A stretch of DNA of 64,000 nt from Winogradskyella sp. (GTDB taxonomy: Bacteria; Bacteroidota; Bacteroidia; Flavobacteriales; Flavobacteriaceae). The stretch spans positions 98,947-162,946 of the forward strand of contig PBLD01000009.1 of assembly GCA_002722255.1 (NCBI GenBank). Reading direction: 5' to 3'. A model generated the notes under the pieces. It had not been told where the DNA came from and did no database searches. It saw only the letters and a list, made by a program, of their open reading frames with translations. Positions 1 to 8,428 of the stretch are shown here, in pieces (positions within the stretch are counted from its first letter, which is position 1; each line of letters starts with the position of its first letter). A program made the translations under genes and the position numbers.

Positions 1-533
1 AATCTATTAGAGGTAGCGATCCAAATGCTGCTGTTTATTATTTAGCGCGAATGATTGAAGGTGGCGAAGATGTAAAGTTTATTGCCAGGCGCTTGTTAAT
101 TTTAGCAAGTGAAGATATTGGTAATGCCAACCCAACAGCTTTGGTTATTGCTAACAATACTTTTCAGGCTGTTTCTGTAATTGGTAATCCAGAATCTCGA
201 ATTATTCTGAGTCAATGCGCTACTTATTTAGCAAGCTCTCCTAAAAGCAATGCTGCATATGAGGCTATTAATAAAGCACAACAACTAGTCAAAGAAACAG
301 GTGATTTATCAGTTCCTTTATCTATTAGAAATGCTCCAACAAAACTGATGAAAGAACTCGGTTATGGCGATGAATACAAGTACGCTCACAATTACGAAAA
401 CAACTTTGCTGAGCATGAGTTTTTACCTGATGAAATTAAGAACATCCAACTCTACAATCCAGGAAATAATACTCGCGAAAATGCACAACGCCAATTTTTA
501 AAAGCGCGTTGGAAAGAAAAATATGGGTATTAG
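1..533 (+). CDS. rarA: Replication-associated recombination protein A (RarA/MgsA), C-terminal part; 5' end outside window
   Basis: The reading frame is open from base 3 to the stop at 531-533, so the gene enters from the left edge. It encodes about 176 residues. The first residues (SIRGSDPNAA, then YYLARMIEGGED) match the conserved start of the C-terminal clamp-loader-like domain of RarA, an AAA+ ATPase that acts at stalled replication forks. The ATPase domain with its P-loop lies outside the window. An ATG at 51 is internal to this conserved motif and is not the true start. The protein ends in a basic tail (KARWKEKYGY), usual for the family. Confidence 0.93.
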   Translation, partial: SIRGSDPNAAVYYLARMIEGGEDVKFIARRLLILASEDIGNANPTALVIANNTFQAVSVIGNPESRIILSQCATYLASSPKSNAAYEAINKAQQLVKETGDLSVPLSIRNAPTKLMKELGYGDEYKYAHNYENNFAEHEFLPDEIKNIQLYNPGNNTRENAQRQFLKARWKEKYGY

Positions 534-581
534 ATTTGTTAGATAAATACAATTTACTTTACTGCATTTACTAAACACTAA

Positions 582-1358
582 CTAAAACTTAATATCTAAA
601 GTTTTTGGTTCTTTTAGTTCTCCGTCATTTTCGGAGTAATACCAAAAGCCATCTTCTTTATATACAATCGCATTTCTATCTTTTACAATAAAAACATCTA
701 CTGCCGACGTTTTAAATAGCTGCATAACTACTTTTGGTGTTGCATCTACAACTTGATAACCATAAGATTTTTCTTGAGCATAAAGAGTTGTATTAGTAGT
801 TTGCGCTTTTACCTCAACCACTTCTGTTGATGCCTCTACCTCTTCCGTTTTAGTTTCTACTTCATTAATATCTACCGCACTCTCAATAACAGACTCTTCT
901 TTTTCTACCTTTTCTTCTAATGGTTGATACTCATAATCAATAAGATCTAAGGAAGAAAAGGCTTTTTTTATGGCTTCCGTGTATGCTTTTTGAAAATCTT
1001 TTTCTCGGCTAGAACCAGTTTCTGTTCTAAACAATTCTTTACCAAAACAATCTTTAAGTGTTATTTCAACTTTAGTCGTAAAAAGTCCTCCTTTAGCTTT
1101 TTCTACATTTGCGAATAGTGCTTTACATCTATCCTTATTTAATTCCTCAGGGAATTCTTCTTCATCAAAAAGAGCTTCAAATCCTCTTTGTTTAAATAAA
1201 TATCTGGTTAATGTATTAAGTCTATACTGATTATTTTCATCTAAAAATTCATACTTTAAAGGTATAATGACATATTTATAATTATTGATATTCTTCTGTG
1301 CTATGGCTGTAAATCCTATACACATAAAAAACATTAATACTGTTAATCTCTTATTCAT
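582..1358 (-). CDS. Secreted protein of unknown function
   Basis: 258 residues with a clear signal peptide (MNKRLTVLMFFMCIGFTAIAQ, cleavage expected near residue 21). No lipobox cysteine is present, so export to the periplasm or beyond is likely. Residues about 25-140 look like a compact mixed alpha/beta domain. A Glu/Val/Thr-rich low-complexity linker follows at about 150-190, then a short C-terminal region with aromatic residues. I do not recognise the family and assign no function. It is the last gene of a minus-strand run, 13 bp downstream of the HAD phosphatase gene, so co-transcription is likely. Confidence 0.8.
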   Translation of the reverse strand: MNKRLTVLMFFMCIGFTAIAQKNINNYKYVIIPLKYEFLDENNQYRLNTLTRYLFKQRGFEALFDEEEFPEELNKDRCKALFANVEKAKGGLFTTKVEITLKDCFGKELFRTETGSSREKDFQKAYTEAIKKAFSSLDLIDYEYQPLEEKVEKEESVIESAVDINEVETKTEEVEASTEVVEVKAQTTNTTLYAQEKSYGYQVVDATPKVVMQLFKTSAVDVFIVKDRNAIVYKEDGFWYYSENDGELKEPKTLDIKF

Positions 1359-1371
1359 AATATTCTCTTTT

Positions 1372-2058
1372 TTAAAGGTAAGTTTCTATAGATTTTAAGG
1401 TCGTTACTCTATTATATCCATTAGAGTTATTTAAATTTCTGTAATCAAAATAAATGGTTTCCATTCCAATACTGTGGGCTCCTTCGATATCAGCTTCAAG
1501 ACTATCACCAATCATTACACTTTCGGTTGGACTAGCTTTAGCGCTATCTAATGCAAAATTAAAAATTTTAGGGTTAGGCTTTTTTACACCAACCATTTCA
1601 GAGTTGGTTATGGTCTTAAAATAACTTTTTATGTTAGCATTATCCATTTTGCGTTCTTGGGCCTCTTCAAAACCATTAGTTATAATGTGCAGTTCATATT
1701 TATCTCTCAAATAATTTAAGATATCTAGTGTTCCGTCAAACAAATGGTTAAAAGTAGTAAGGTGATCTATATACGCAACCGACAAATGATTTATCATATC
1801 ATCTTCTACGTTAATATTTATAGCATTAAACGCATCTTTCAATCTACCATACCGCAAAGCTTCTTTAGTCACTTTTTCTTCTCTGTAGAGTTTCCAATAA
1901 TCTAAATTTATAGGTTCATAAACCTTAAGAAATGTTGAAAGTTCTACATCTAGATTATTAATTTTAAAAATCTTCTCGAATGTTAATCCAGAGTTCTTAT
2001 CAAAATCCCAAAGCGTATGATCTAAATCAAAAAAAACATGCTTTATTTTATCCTTCAT
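1372..2058 (-). CDS. yjjG: YjjG family noncanonical pyrimidine nucleotidase (HAD superfamily)
   Basis: 228 residues, normal for the family. HAD motif I is FFDLDHTLWD near the N-terminus, with the nucleophilic and acid/base Asp pair. Motif II lies in IITNGFE, the motif III lysine in VGVKKPNPKIF, and motif IV in MIGDSLEADI. The Asp-His-Thr-Leu-Trp-Asp form of motif I is typical of YjjG, a house-cleaning 5'-nucleotidase for damaged or non-canonical pyrimidine monophosphates in the cytoplasm. The start overlaps the end of the upstream deacetylase-fold gene by 11 bp, which indicates translational coupling. Substrate preference is inferred from family only. Confidence 0.88.
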   Translation of the reverse strand: MKDKIKHVFFDLDHTLWDFDKNSGLTFEKIFKINNLDVELSTFLKVYEPINLDYWKLYREEKVTKEALRYGRLKDAFNAININVEDDMINHLSVAYIDHLTTFNHLFDGTLDILNYLRDKYELHIITNGFEEAQERKMDNANIKSYFKTITNSEMVGVKKPNPKIFNFALDSAKASPTESVMIGDSLEADIEGAHSIGMETIYFDYRNLNNSNGYNRVTTLKSIETYL

Positions 2059-3349
2059 CTACAGATTCTAATATTAATGTAAAAAGCGACCTAAAACCTT
2101 CCCAACGTTCTAGATTACTAAATGTATAGTTATGAAACACTGGTGTAAATGTACCATTAACTTCTTTAATTTCTTTGATTAGCTTTTGTAAATGTTCTTT
2201 TTTATCTAACTCTGATTGATACTTTAATAAGGCAAAATCTAAACAATGATACGGATTGATTTGCAATGGAGTTTGCACCTCAAAATCGAGATCATAAAAC
2301 TGAAATGGCGTACATGTACCTGCCCTAAAACCAAGCGTATCTATGTAACCCATTGTATAATCTTGATGAATCTCTAATTCAACTAAATTTCTATAAGACT
2401 GTGGAAGATTTAGTTTTGAAAAGGAATGCCTAACCGCTTGCAAATCTCTATTGATTACAGCTTCCATTTTTAGCTTTTCTTTCTTTAAAATCGAAATATC
2501 TTCTAAAGCAAAATAAGAGGCTTTTAAACCTACATTACAATAATCCGCAACCGACTTTATGAGGGACACAAATTCCTTTTTATTAATACTGATGTTTTTA
2601 TCGTAGGTAGAATAATCTCCTATTAAAAACAAAACCATGAACTTAAAATCGCATTGTTTTTGTTTGGTAATAATCCACTTGAATGTATCGTAAGGGTCAC
2701 GTTTAAAACCCATAAGCACAGAATAACGCTGATACAATTGCTTAAACCTAAATCTACCAATATCTGCTAAAGTACCACCAATAGTACGCAACAACCCTTT
2801 TTTTCGAAAATAATACGTCATAGGTACATCTATAACTGGCTGCACTTTATAGTTGCGATTAGGAAAAACAAATTCTGGGAAACGCTCTTGCAGTACGTCC
2901 TTTAGCTTATATGCCCAAATATCTATAACTGGCTGGCTTAAAAACCGATGTTTGTATGCCAGACTTTCTTTTGCAGTAAATCTTCCAAAATCATCCTTTA
3001 CATGAGGTAAATACTCTTCGTATCGACTTAATAAATAAAATGAAGCTGCAAAAATGTCGAAAGCTAAATCGCTACGTTCTCCTGTAGGAAAGAAGCCTTT
3101 GGTATTTTCCCATTGCTGTACACTTATATCTAAATCTGAAATACCACTTTCAAATAATAAATAATGACTACGAACAAACAACTCATTACTCAATGGCTGC
3201 TTAGTGTAAGACATCTTAAGGCTATCGTGCGCTATAAAATCCTCTACCTTAGAGGTAAACTTTATATCTAAACCTAAAATACGCTTACAAATATGCTTAA
3301 AGGTATACGTAAGACGTGGAGTAATTTTATGTGTGTAAACTAATAGCAT
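2048..3349 (-). CDS. Polysaccharide deacetylase-like protein (DUF7033 type N-terminus)
   Basis: 433 residues with no signal peptide. The N-terminal region (about 1-170) resembles the domain that precedes a carbohydrate-esterase 4-like fold in Bacteroidota proteins annotated as polysaccharide deacetylase family. The C-terminal part (about 170-425) carries family landmarks such as FRAGTCTPFQFYD near residue 343 and the final FHNYTFSN segment. The expected metal-site aspartates are not obvious: the segment where related proteins read like DID reads VIDVPM here. Catalytic activity is therefore uncertain. The gene lies between radC and yjjG and overlaps yjjG by 11 bp. Confidence 0.7.
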   Translation of the reverse strand: MLLVYTHKITPRLTYTFKHICKRILGLDIKFTSKVEDFIAHDSLKMSYTKQPLSNELFVRSHYLLFESGISDLDISVQQWENTKGFFPTGERSDLAFDIFAASFYLLSRYEEYLPHVKDDFGRFTAKESLAYKHRFLSQPVIDIWAYKLKDVLQERFPEFVFPNRNYKVQPVIDVPMTYYFRKKGLLRTIGGTLADIGRFRFKQLYQRYSVLMGFKRDPYDTFKWIITKQKQCDFKFMVLFLIGDYSTYDKNISINKKEFVSLIKSVADYCNVGLKASYFALEDISILKKEKLKMEAVINRDLQAVRHSFSKLNLPQSYRNLVELEIHQDYTMGYIDTLGFRAGTCTPFQFYDLDFEVQTPLQINPYHCLDFALLKYQSELDKKEHLQKLIKEIKEVNGTFTPVFHNYTFSNLERWEGFRSLFTLILESVDEG

Positions 3350-3391
3350 ATTTACTCTTTGCAGTATTTTATTGAGTTTATTTTAAATAAT

Positions 3392-4090
3392 TCAAAGCAT
3401 TGCTTCATCTGCAAAACTAAAATAGGTATTCTCTGTTATAATTAAATGATCTAAAACTTTTATATCTAAACTCTGGGCTGCTGTTTTTAATTTATATGTA
3501 ACATCCTTATCAGCTTGGCTTGGCTTTAAAGTACCCGATGGATGGTTATGACAAAGTATTAAAGCTGTTGCGCCAACCTCTAGTGCAGACTTTAGCACCA
3601 AACGTACATCTACCAAGGTTCCTGTAATACCACCTTTACTCAACTGATTTTTCTGAATAACTTTGTTAGAATTATTTAAATAAAGAATCCAAAATTCTTC
3701 ATGAGGCAATTCGCCAATTATAGGTTGCATCAAATCAAAAACAGAACGGCTCGATGTTATTTTATCTAACTGCACTGCATCTTCTAATCGTCTTCTTCTA
3801 CCCAACTCCATAGCCGCAGCAATGGTTATGGCTTTAGCTTCACCTATACCTTTAAATTCCATCAATTGTTTAATCGATAATTTCCCTAAAGCATTTAGAT
3901 TATTATCTACGCTGGCTAATATGCGCTTACACAAATCAACTGCACTTTCTTCTCTGCTTCCAGAACCGATGAGAATGGCAACTAACTCTGCATCAGAAAG
4001 CACAGACTTACCTTTGTCTCTTAATTTTTCTCTGGGCTGATCGTCTTGAGACCAGTTTTTTATGGAGAATGAACTTGAATTTTCCGACAT
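3392..4090 (-). CDS. radC: RadC/JAB domain protein (UPF0758)
   Basis: 232 residues, full length for the family. The N-terminal half has the RadC helix-hairpin-helix region (LMEFKGIGEAKAITIAAA). The C-terminal half is a JAB/MPN metal-binding domain with the motif HNHPSG followed by S-x-x-D (HNHPSGTLKPSQAD). The family is conserved in bacteria and named for a supposed DNA-repair role that was later questioned, so a precise function cannot be given. The gene is first in the minus-strand run 582-4090, and the spacing of 42 bp to the next gene fits one transcript. Confidence 0.92.
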   Translation of the reverse strand: MSENSSSFSIKNWSQDDQPREKLRDKGKSVLSDAELVAILIGSGSREESAVDLCKRILASVDNNLNALGKLSIKQLMEFKGIGEAKAITIAAAMELGRRRRLEDAVQLDKITSSRSVFDLMQPIIGELPHEEFWILYLNNSNKVIQKNQLSKGGITGTLVDVRLVLKSALEVGATALILCHNHPSGTLKPSQADKDVTYKLKTAAQSLDIKVLDHLIITENTYFSFADEAML

Positions 4091-4151
4091 GCTCTAAAGA
4101 TAAAAAATTGTAACTTGAAGCGTCTAAATTTTTCAATTAAAATCAATCAAA

Positions 4152-4595
4152 ATGAAATCTATATTTGAAGAAAGCGCTTATAACGAAATTAAAGATCGAC
4201 TTAAAAACCTAAATGAAAATGCTAAAGCGAATTGGGGAAAAATGAATGTTGGGCAAATGGCATGGCATTGTCAAGGTCCTCTTAATATTATTTTAGAAAA
4301 AGAGGATTATGGCATGAAACCGAGTTGGATTGCCAAGGTGTTTTTCAAAAAATCATTGTACAATGATAAACCTTGGAAAAAGGGATTACCAACAGCTAAA
4401 TTTCTAAAAACCAAAGACACTAAAGACTTTAATACAGAAAAAGCAAAACTCGAAGCTTTATTAGACGAAACCTACTCTCATAAAGATAAGTCAGAGTGGA
4501 ATCCTCATCCTGCATTTGGCTATTTTACAGCACAACAATGGGGACAAATGCAGTACAAACATTTAGATCATCATTTAAAGCAGTTTGGTGTATAA
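4152..4595 (+). CDS. DUF1569 domain protein (DinB-like four-helix fold)
   Basis: 147 residues, cytoplasmic, single domain. The pattern WGKMNVGQMAWHCQGPL at about 28-44, the HPAFGYFTAQQWGQMQYKH segment and the final LDHHLKQF place it in DUF1569, a DinB/YfiT-like helical bundle group. The conserved histidines (one in the N-terminal part and the C-terminal HLDHH) suggest metal binding as in DinB proteins. The substrate is unknown; such proteins often act as thiol- or metal-dependent transferases, but that is inference. It diverges from radC and is followed by a palindromic repeat that separates it from the PaiB-like gene. Confidence 0.8.
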   Translation: MKSIFEESAYNEIKDRLKNLNENAKANWGKMNVGQMAWHCQGPLNIILEKEDYGMKPSWIAKVFFKKSLYNDKPWKKGLPTAKFLKTKDTKDFNTEKAKLEALLDETYSHKDKSEWNPHPAFGYFTAQQWGQMQYKHLDHHLKQFGV

Positions 4596-4603
4596 TGACG
4601 CTG

Positions 4604-4672
4604 CCATCCTGAACTCGTTTCAGGATCTAATAAAAATCAAAAATGAGATGCTGAAACAAGTTCAGCATGACA
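4604..4672. repeat. Two-arm palindromic intergenic repeat (copy a)
   Basis: Arm 1 (CATCCTGAACTCGTTTCAGG followed by ATCT) and arm 2 (AGATGCTGAAACAAGTTCAG followed by CATGACA) are each imperfect hairpins and are joined by a short A-rich loop. The same architecture recurs at 12301-12377, 26988-27066 and 29305-29404, always between genes. This marks a dispersed repeat family. It ends four bases before the next start codon. Confidence 0.8.
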
Positions 4673-4676
4673 AAAC

Positions 4677-5267
4677 ATGAAATACCCTCCAAAGCACCAC
4701 CAAGACTCAGATAGAAATCATATTATCGAAGTGATTAAAGCTTACCCTTTGGCAACCATCATGTCGGTTGTAGATAATACACCTTTAGTAACCCATCTTC
4801 CTTTAATTTATGAAAACGGAAAACTAATTGGGCATATTGATATTTACAATCCGCAAACCGAATTGTTAAAAAATAACAACGATATCACAGTGCTCTTTTA
4901 TGGACCGCAATGCTACATTTCACCAAGTATATATTCCACCACACAATTGCCTACCTACAATTACATTAGAGTACACCTCAAAGGAAAAGTAACTGAGATT
5001 GAAGACAAAAACGCCTTAAAACAGTCACTAATTACAATGACTGAGTTTTTAGAAAATCCTAACCCAAAATACACGTTAGAACCAGATAATCCTCGCCTAG
5101 ATGCTAATCTCAGTTACATCAAAATGTTTGAAATAGACATTACGCATTGGGAAGGAAAATTTAAACTCTCACAAGACAAAAAAAAGAGTGATATGCTAGC
5201 AGCTCGAGAAGAATTGATTAGAGCCAATCAAGAAAATATTCGTGAGTTTTTAGATAACATATTTTAA
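4677..5267 (+). CDS. PaiB-like FMN-binding protein
   Basis: 196 residues, close to the PaiB family length of about 200. The N-terminus MKYPPKHHQDSD corresponds to the family's typical M-Y-x-P-x-x-F start, with HLPLIYENGKLIGHI and the segment around YISPSIYS matching the split-barrel flavin-binding fold. PaiB of Bacillus is described as a negative regulator of sporulation and protease genes, but most homologues are simply flavin-binding proteins of unknown role. No partner gene such as paiA is adjacent. The start lies immediately after the repeat element, so its ribosome-binding region is repeat-derived. Confidence 0.85.
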   Translation: MKYPPKHHQDSDRNHIIEVIKAYPLATIMSVVDNTPLVTHLPLIYENGKLIGHIDIYNPQTELLKNNNDITVLFYGPQCYISPSIYSTTQLPTYNYIRVHLKGKVTEIEDKNALKQSLITMTEFLENPNPKYTLEPDNPRLDANLSYIKMFEIDITHWEGKFKLSQDKKKSDMLAAREELIRANQENIREFLDNIF

Positions 5268-5268
5268 T

Positions 5269-5910
5269 CTAATTCTCAATAGAATAAGAATCTAAACGCC
5301 TTATCACTTGTGGATTTTCCTGAGAAACAAAAGAAACTGTATCGTATATTAATCCATAACCATCTGCATAATAAATATGGTCCATTCCTACGGCTTGTTC
5401 CCCATTTTCTAAAATAACGAAGCGTTGTGTATAACTACTATTAAAAGTACCTGCTTCCACAGTAATCTCATGACCTAAAGAAATAAGCCGTTCATAAACA
5501 CTTCCCCATTCTGTCGAAAAAAGTAGCCTTGATGAAAAATCACTATTAGTATATTTTATTGTACCGTCATCATATACTAAATAACCCAAAGAGTCTCTTA
5601 ACAATTCGAAGCGCTCTCCGTTTAGATTATATAAGGGAATACCGTCATCATTTCCAGAAGTAAAAATTCTGAATTTATAATATTCTTTAGAATTAATATT
5701 TTCTATACCAATAATACTTACAGAGTCCACTATACCTGTATCAACATATTCCTGAGTACTAAACTTAAACCTATAATTTTTATAAACCCATTGATTGCCT
5801 ACAGTAAGGGCATAAAAATTAGAATTGTCGTTTTGTGAGTCGCCATCATCGTCAGATGTACAAGAAGAAAATAAAGCAACAATAAGACAAGCATAGATAA
5901 TACGTTTCAT
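5269..5910 (-). CDS. Lipoprotein of unknown function
   Basis: 213 residues with a lipoprotein signal: a basic start, a hydrophobic stretch, and a lipobox ending in LFSSC (Cys at 17). An Asp/Asn/Ser-rich linker (TSDDDGDSQNDNSN) follows, typical of surface-tethered Bacteroidota lipoproteins. The mature domain begins FYALTVGNQWVYKNY, a motif seen in many Bacteroidota hypothetical lipoproteins where beta-rich folds predominate. I cannot name a family function. It is convergent with the PaiB-like gene, with one base between the stops. Confidence 0.78.
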   Translation of the reverse strand: MKRIIYACLIVALFSSCTSDDDGDSQNDNSNFYALTVGNQWVYKNYRFKFSTQEYVDTGIVDSVSIIGIENINSKEYYKFRIFTSGNDDGIPLYNLNGERFELLRDSLGYLVYDDGTIKYTNSDFSSRLLFSTEWGSVYERLISLGHEITVEAGTFNSSYTQRFVILENGEQAVGMDHIYYADGYGLIYDTVSFVSQENPQVIRRLDSYSIEN

Positions 5911-6059
5911 AATTGATAAGATTGATTAATAAATTGAAACGTAATTTTACTTTATGGGTAAATTTGTTTAGTTGGTTTTAACTAAGAACGAAAGATGTTT
6001 TTATTTATTGCAAGGACAAACAAAACACCTATAACGCTTTAGAGAACGCTCAACTAATG

Positions 6060-6067
6060 TATCTTTG
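6060..6067 (+). promoter_or_regulatory. Bacteroidota -7 promoter box (TATCTTTG)
   Basis: Exact TAnnTTTG match, 23 bp before the ATG of the PLP-enzyme gene. No clear TTTG -33 element is present at the usual distance. Confidence 0.55.
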
Positions 6068-6090
6068 CAAGCCAAAAGAAAAAGGAATAA

Positions 6091-7935
6091 ATGAAAGATT
6101 TTCAAATGCTGAATTACATAAAAAATACTATAGAAAATATGCCTAGCGATTGGTTGAATTTAACCACACATCGTTTAGACATTTACAACGAAAAATTAGC
6201 AAAAACTCAATTTATAGCGCAATTTGAAAACCTTTACAAGTCTGAAGATTCTAGTACCGAATCCTTAAACCAGTTACCAACGGCTTATGATTACATAAGA
6301 CTTGGACATCCTTTATCCTCGGTTTTAGAATGGACCATTGCCAAACTAAATGGTTTAAACGCAGAAAATGTGATTAGTTTTTCTTCAGAAAGCATTCCGG
6401 TTTTAGCCGTATTACGCACCAATCTTTTAGAGCAAAGAGCCACACGGATTGTATATACTAACAATTTACCAAAAAGGCTAAATGTTGAACTTTTAAAATC
6501 TGTTTACAATTACAATTTTGAAATTCTGCAGGTTGAGGATATTAAAAATATTGAAGCTTTTGATGGTTCAACGATACTAATTTCTAAACATCAAACGGTT
6601 ACTGCCAACCTTCAAAATGATGCTATTGATTTTTATGTTAATCTTTTTGAAGATTTAGGTAGTGTATTATTAATTTCAGATAAGGCAAAAACAAGTTTTA
6701 TTTCAGATATTCAACATGTAAGACGTCGCGAGACTATTGCCATGACACCATCAAATTGCTTGGTGGCTTTAAAAGCATATACTAATGAAACTACTTTTTC
6801 ACCACAGCAGTTAAATACAGCTACTCACAAAGCCAAAGTAAAATCTATCATTAATGAAATTAACGCGACTTCTGGTGAAGCTTTAGTGGCTTCTAGCGGA
6901 TTGTCTATCCAGTATGCCATTATGATGGGATTGATAGACAACGCTCAAAAAGAACATACTGGCAAAGCCATAAAATTTGTAGTACCACCTAACTGTTATG
7001 GAGGCACCAACGACCAAGCCAGACGTGTTGCTGCTTGTCTAGATAATGTGGAAATTGTTGATTTACCAGTTGATGGTGACAACGATATGGTAAACAGTGT
7101 AGAAAAAGTATTGACACAGCTTGCTAAAGAAGATGCTATACCATACATCATTGCAGAAATACCAACAAATCCACGTGTAGAAGTTCCGGATTTAGAGCAA
7201 CTTAATGCAGCATTAAGCAAAGTGCGCCAAACTCCAAATGGTACAACTGCCATTGCACCTGTGTTTATTTTAGACCAAACATTTTGTCCTAACGTACAGT
7301 TTTTAGGTGATGACGGTATCCTTTCTAACATAAAAACCATTGCTTACGTTAGTGGCTCCAAGTTTCCTAGTGGTGGAAAATGTACTGCTGGTTACGCTGT
7401 AGCCAATGCAAAAGCTGAATATTTAATTCAACCGATAGCTAGGCATTTAGAACTTTGCGATAACGAAGCTACTGCTTTGCAATATCAAATTTTGGCTACC
7501 CAAATGCCATCGATGTTAACGCGTATTGCAGACGCTTATAAAAACACAAGAGCTTTTGTTAATTATATTCACGAGGTATTACCAGATGCTAAAATTAACT
7601 TTGTTTCAGAAGAACTTGCTGCTGAAGGCTTTACACCATCTGTTTTTTCGTTAGACTTACCAACAAAAGGTAATACAGATGAAGAGCGCGAAACTTACAA
7701 ACGTGCTTTAAATCTCAGATTAATTAATTTGATGATTACTGAAGTTCCTACCGAAAGTAAATACTGTGTAAGTTATGGCCAATTAAAAGGTTGTTATTGG
7801 ACCATTCCTGCGACCTCAACACAAGGTACAACCAAGGAAGGAGACAAAGATTATATTGCCAGAGTTGCGGTTTCACCAGACTTAGATTTAGAAAAGCATA
7901 AGGCTGTGTTTTTAGATTTTGTTGAAAGTTTGTAG
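6091..7935 (+). CDS. PLP-dependent enzyme of the Cys/Met metabolism fold, long form with an apparent partial internal duplication
   Basis: 614 residues, against about 400 for ordinary cystathionine gamma-synthase-type enzymes. The C-terminal two thirds read as a full PLP fold. EALVASSGLSIQYAIM starts near residue 263 and corresponds to the family's FSSGMAAI region. CYGGTNDQ follows, then a Pro-Thr-Asn-Pro segment (IPTNPRVEVPDL), and SGSKFPSGGK near 421-430 with Lys424 as the likely Schiff-base lysine. The N-terminal third (about 70-210) repeats the early landmarks in weaker form (PTAYDYIRLGHPLSSVLE, then ISFSSESIPVLAVL near 95). Substrate unknown; a gamma-replacement or gamma-elimination reaction on a sulfur or homoserine amino acid is inference. 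The ATG at 6091 is preceded by AAAGGA. Confidence 0.75.
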   Translation: MKDFQMLNYIKNTIENMPSDWLNLTTHRLDIYNEKLAKTQFIAQFENLYKSEDSSTESLNQLPTAYDYIRLGHPLSSVLEWTIAKLNGLNAENVISFSSESIPVLAVLRTNLLEQRATRIVYTNNLPKRLNVELLKSVYNYNFEILQVEDIKNIEAFDGSTILISKHQTVTANLQNDAIDFYVNLFEDLGSVLLISDKAKTSFISDIQHVRRRETIAMTPSNCLVALKAYTNETTFSPQQLNTATHKAKVKSIINEINATSGEALVASSGLSIQYAIMMGLIDNAQKEHTGKAIKFVVPPNCYGGTNDQARRVAACLDNVEIVDLPVDGDNDMVNSVEKVLTQLAKEDAIPYIIAEIPTNPRVEVPDLEQLNAALSKVRQTPNGTTAIAPVFILDQTFCPNVQFLGDDGILSNIKTIAYVSGSKFPSGGKCTAGYAVANAKAEYLIQPIARHLELCDNEATALQYQILATQMPSMLTRIADAYKNTRAFVNYIHEVLPDAKINFVSEELAAEGFTPSVFSLDLPTKGNTDEERETYKRALNLRLINLMITEVPTESKYCVSYGQLKGCYWTIPATSTQGTTKEGDKDYIARVAVSPDLDLEKHKAVFLDFVESL

Positions 7936-7979
7936 ATTTAATGCAGAATTAGGCATGTAACATCACAGATTAAGTAAAA

Positions 7980-8303
7980 TTGAATAAACTAAACTATAGT
8001 GTTTCATTAAGAGAAAAAGGGTTATCTAAAAACGAAATAATCCAAGAAATGAAAGCTAATGGCTTTGATGAAACTGACATAGAGTTTTACTTAAAAAAAT
8101 CTGATGAAATCTACATAAATCAACTATTAAACAACAAACCACCATCTAAACTCAAAACAAAGTCTAACCGCATTTTTAAAACAGCTGTTCTCATAATTAG
8201 CTTACTGCTTTTAGTGGCAGTTTTTTATGGTTATGCCAGAATTGGACTAATAGGACTCTTTATTTTTTGGAGTTTAGTTAAGTTTGGATCTTATAGAAGG
8301 TAA
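7980..8303 (+). CDS. Small membrane protein of unknown function
   Basis: 107 residues. The start is TTG, because an in-frame stop lies 9 bp upstream and the first ATG would remove the conserved-looking N-terminal helix region. Residues 1-50 look like a short helical domain (LREKGLSKNEIIQEMKANG, with helix-turn-helix-like spacing). Residues about 63-102 are two hydrophobic segments and a short basic end. The architecture suggests a soluble N-terminal domain tethered to the inner membrane. Family not recognised. Confidence 0.6.
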   Translation: MNKLNYSVSLREKGLSKNEIIQEMKANGFDETDIEFYLKKSDEIYINQLLNNKPPSKLKTKSNRIFKTAVLIISLLLLVAVFYGYARIGLIGLFIFWSLVKFGSYRR

Positions 8304-8310
8304 GGTTCCT

Positions 8311-8360
8311 AGCTAACTTTGAACAAGACTTTGACTTTATCAGAAATTTAGCCGAACTTC
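8311..8360 (+). repeat. Degenerate 50-bp direct repeat, copy 1 (partner at 9611-9660)
   Basis: Aligned base by base with 9611-9660, 39 of 50 positions match without gaps. The core is CTAACTTTGAACAAGACTTT here and CCAACTTTCAACAAGATTTT there. A weaker third copy starts with CCAACTTTCA at about 11300. Each copy lies in a spacer upstream of an accessory or border gene. Confidence 0.65.
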
Positions 8361-8412
8361 GCTATCGTCTGATATAAGTCATTTATATGGACTCATATCA
8401 TTAAAGTTTGGC
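8351..8412. repeat. Long imperfect inverted repeat upstream of the SIR2-like gene
   Basis: Outer arms GCCGAACTT (8351-8359) and AAGTTTGGC (8404-8412) pair with one wobble. Inner arms TGATATAAGTC (8370-8380) and GACTCATATCA (8390-8400) pair with one mismatch. The 62-bp folded shape resembles a cassette recombination site, but the ends do not fit the attC consensus fully. Confidence 0.5.
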
Positions 8413-8428
8413 GTAATTAAGAGCAAAG

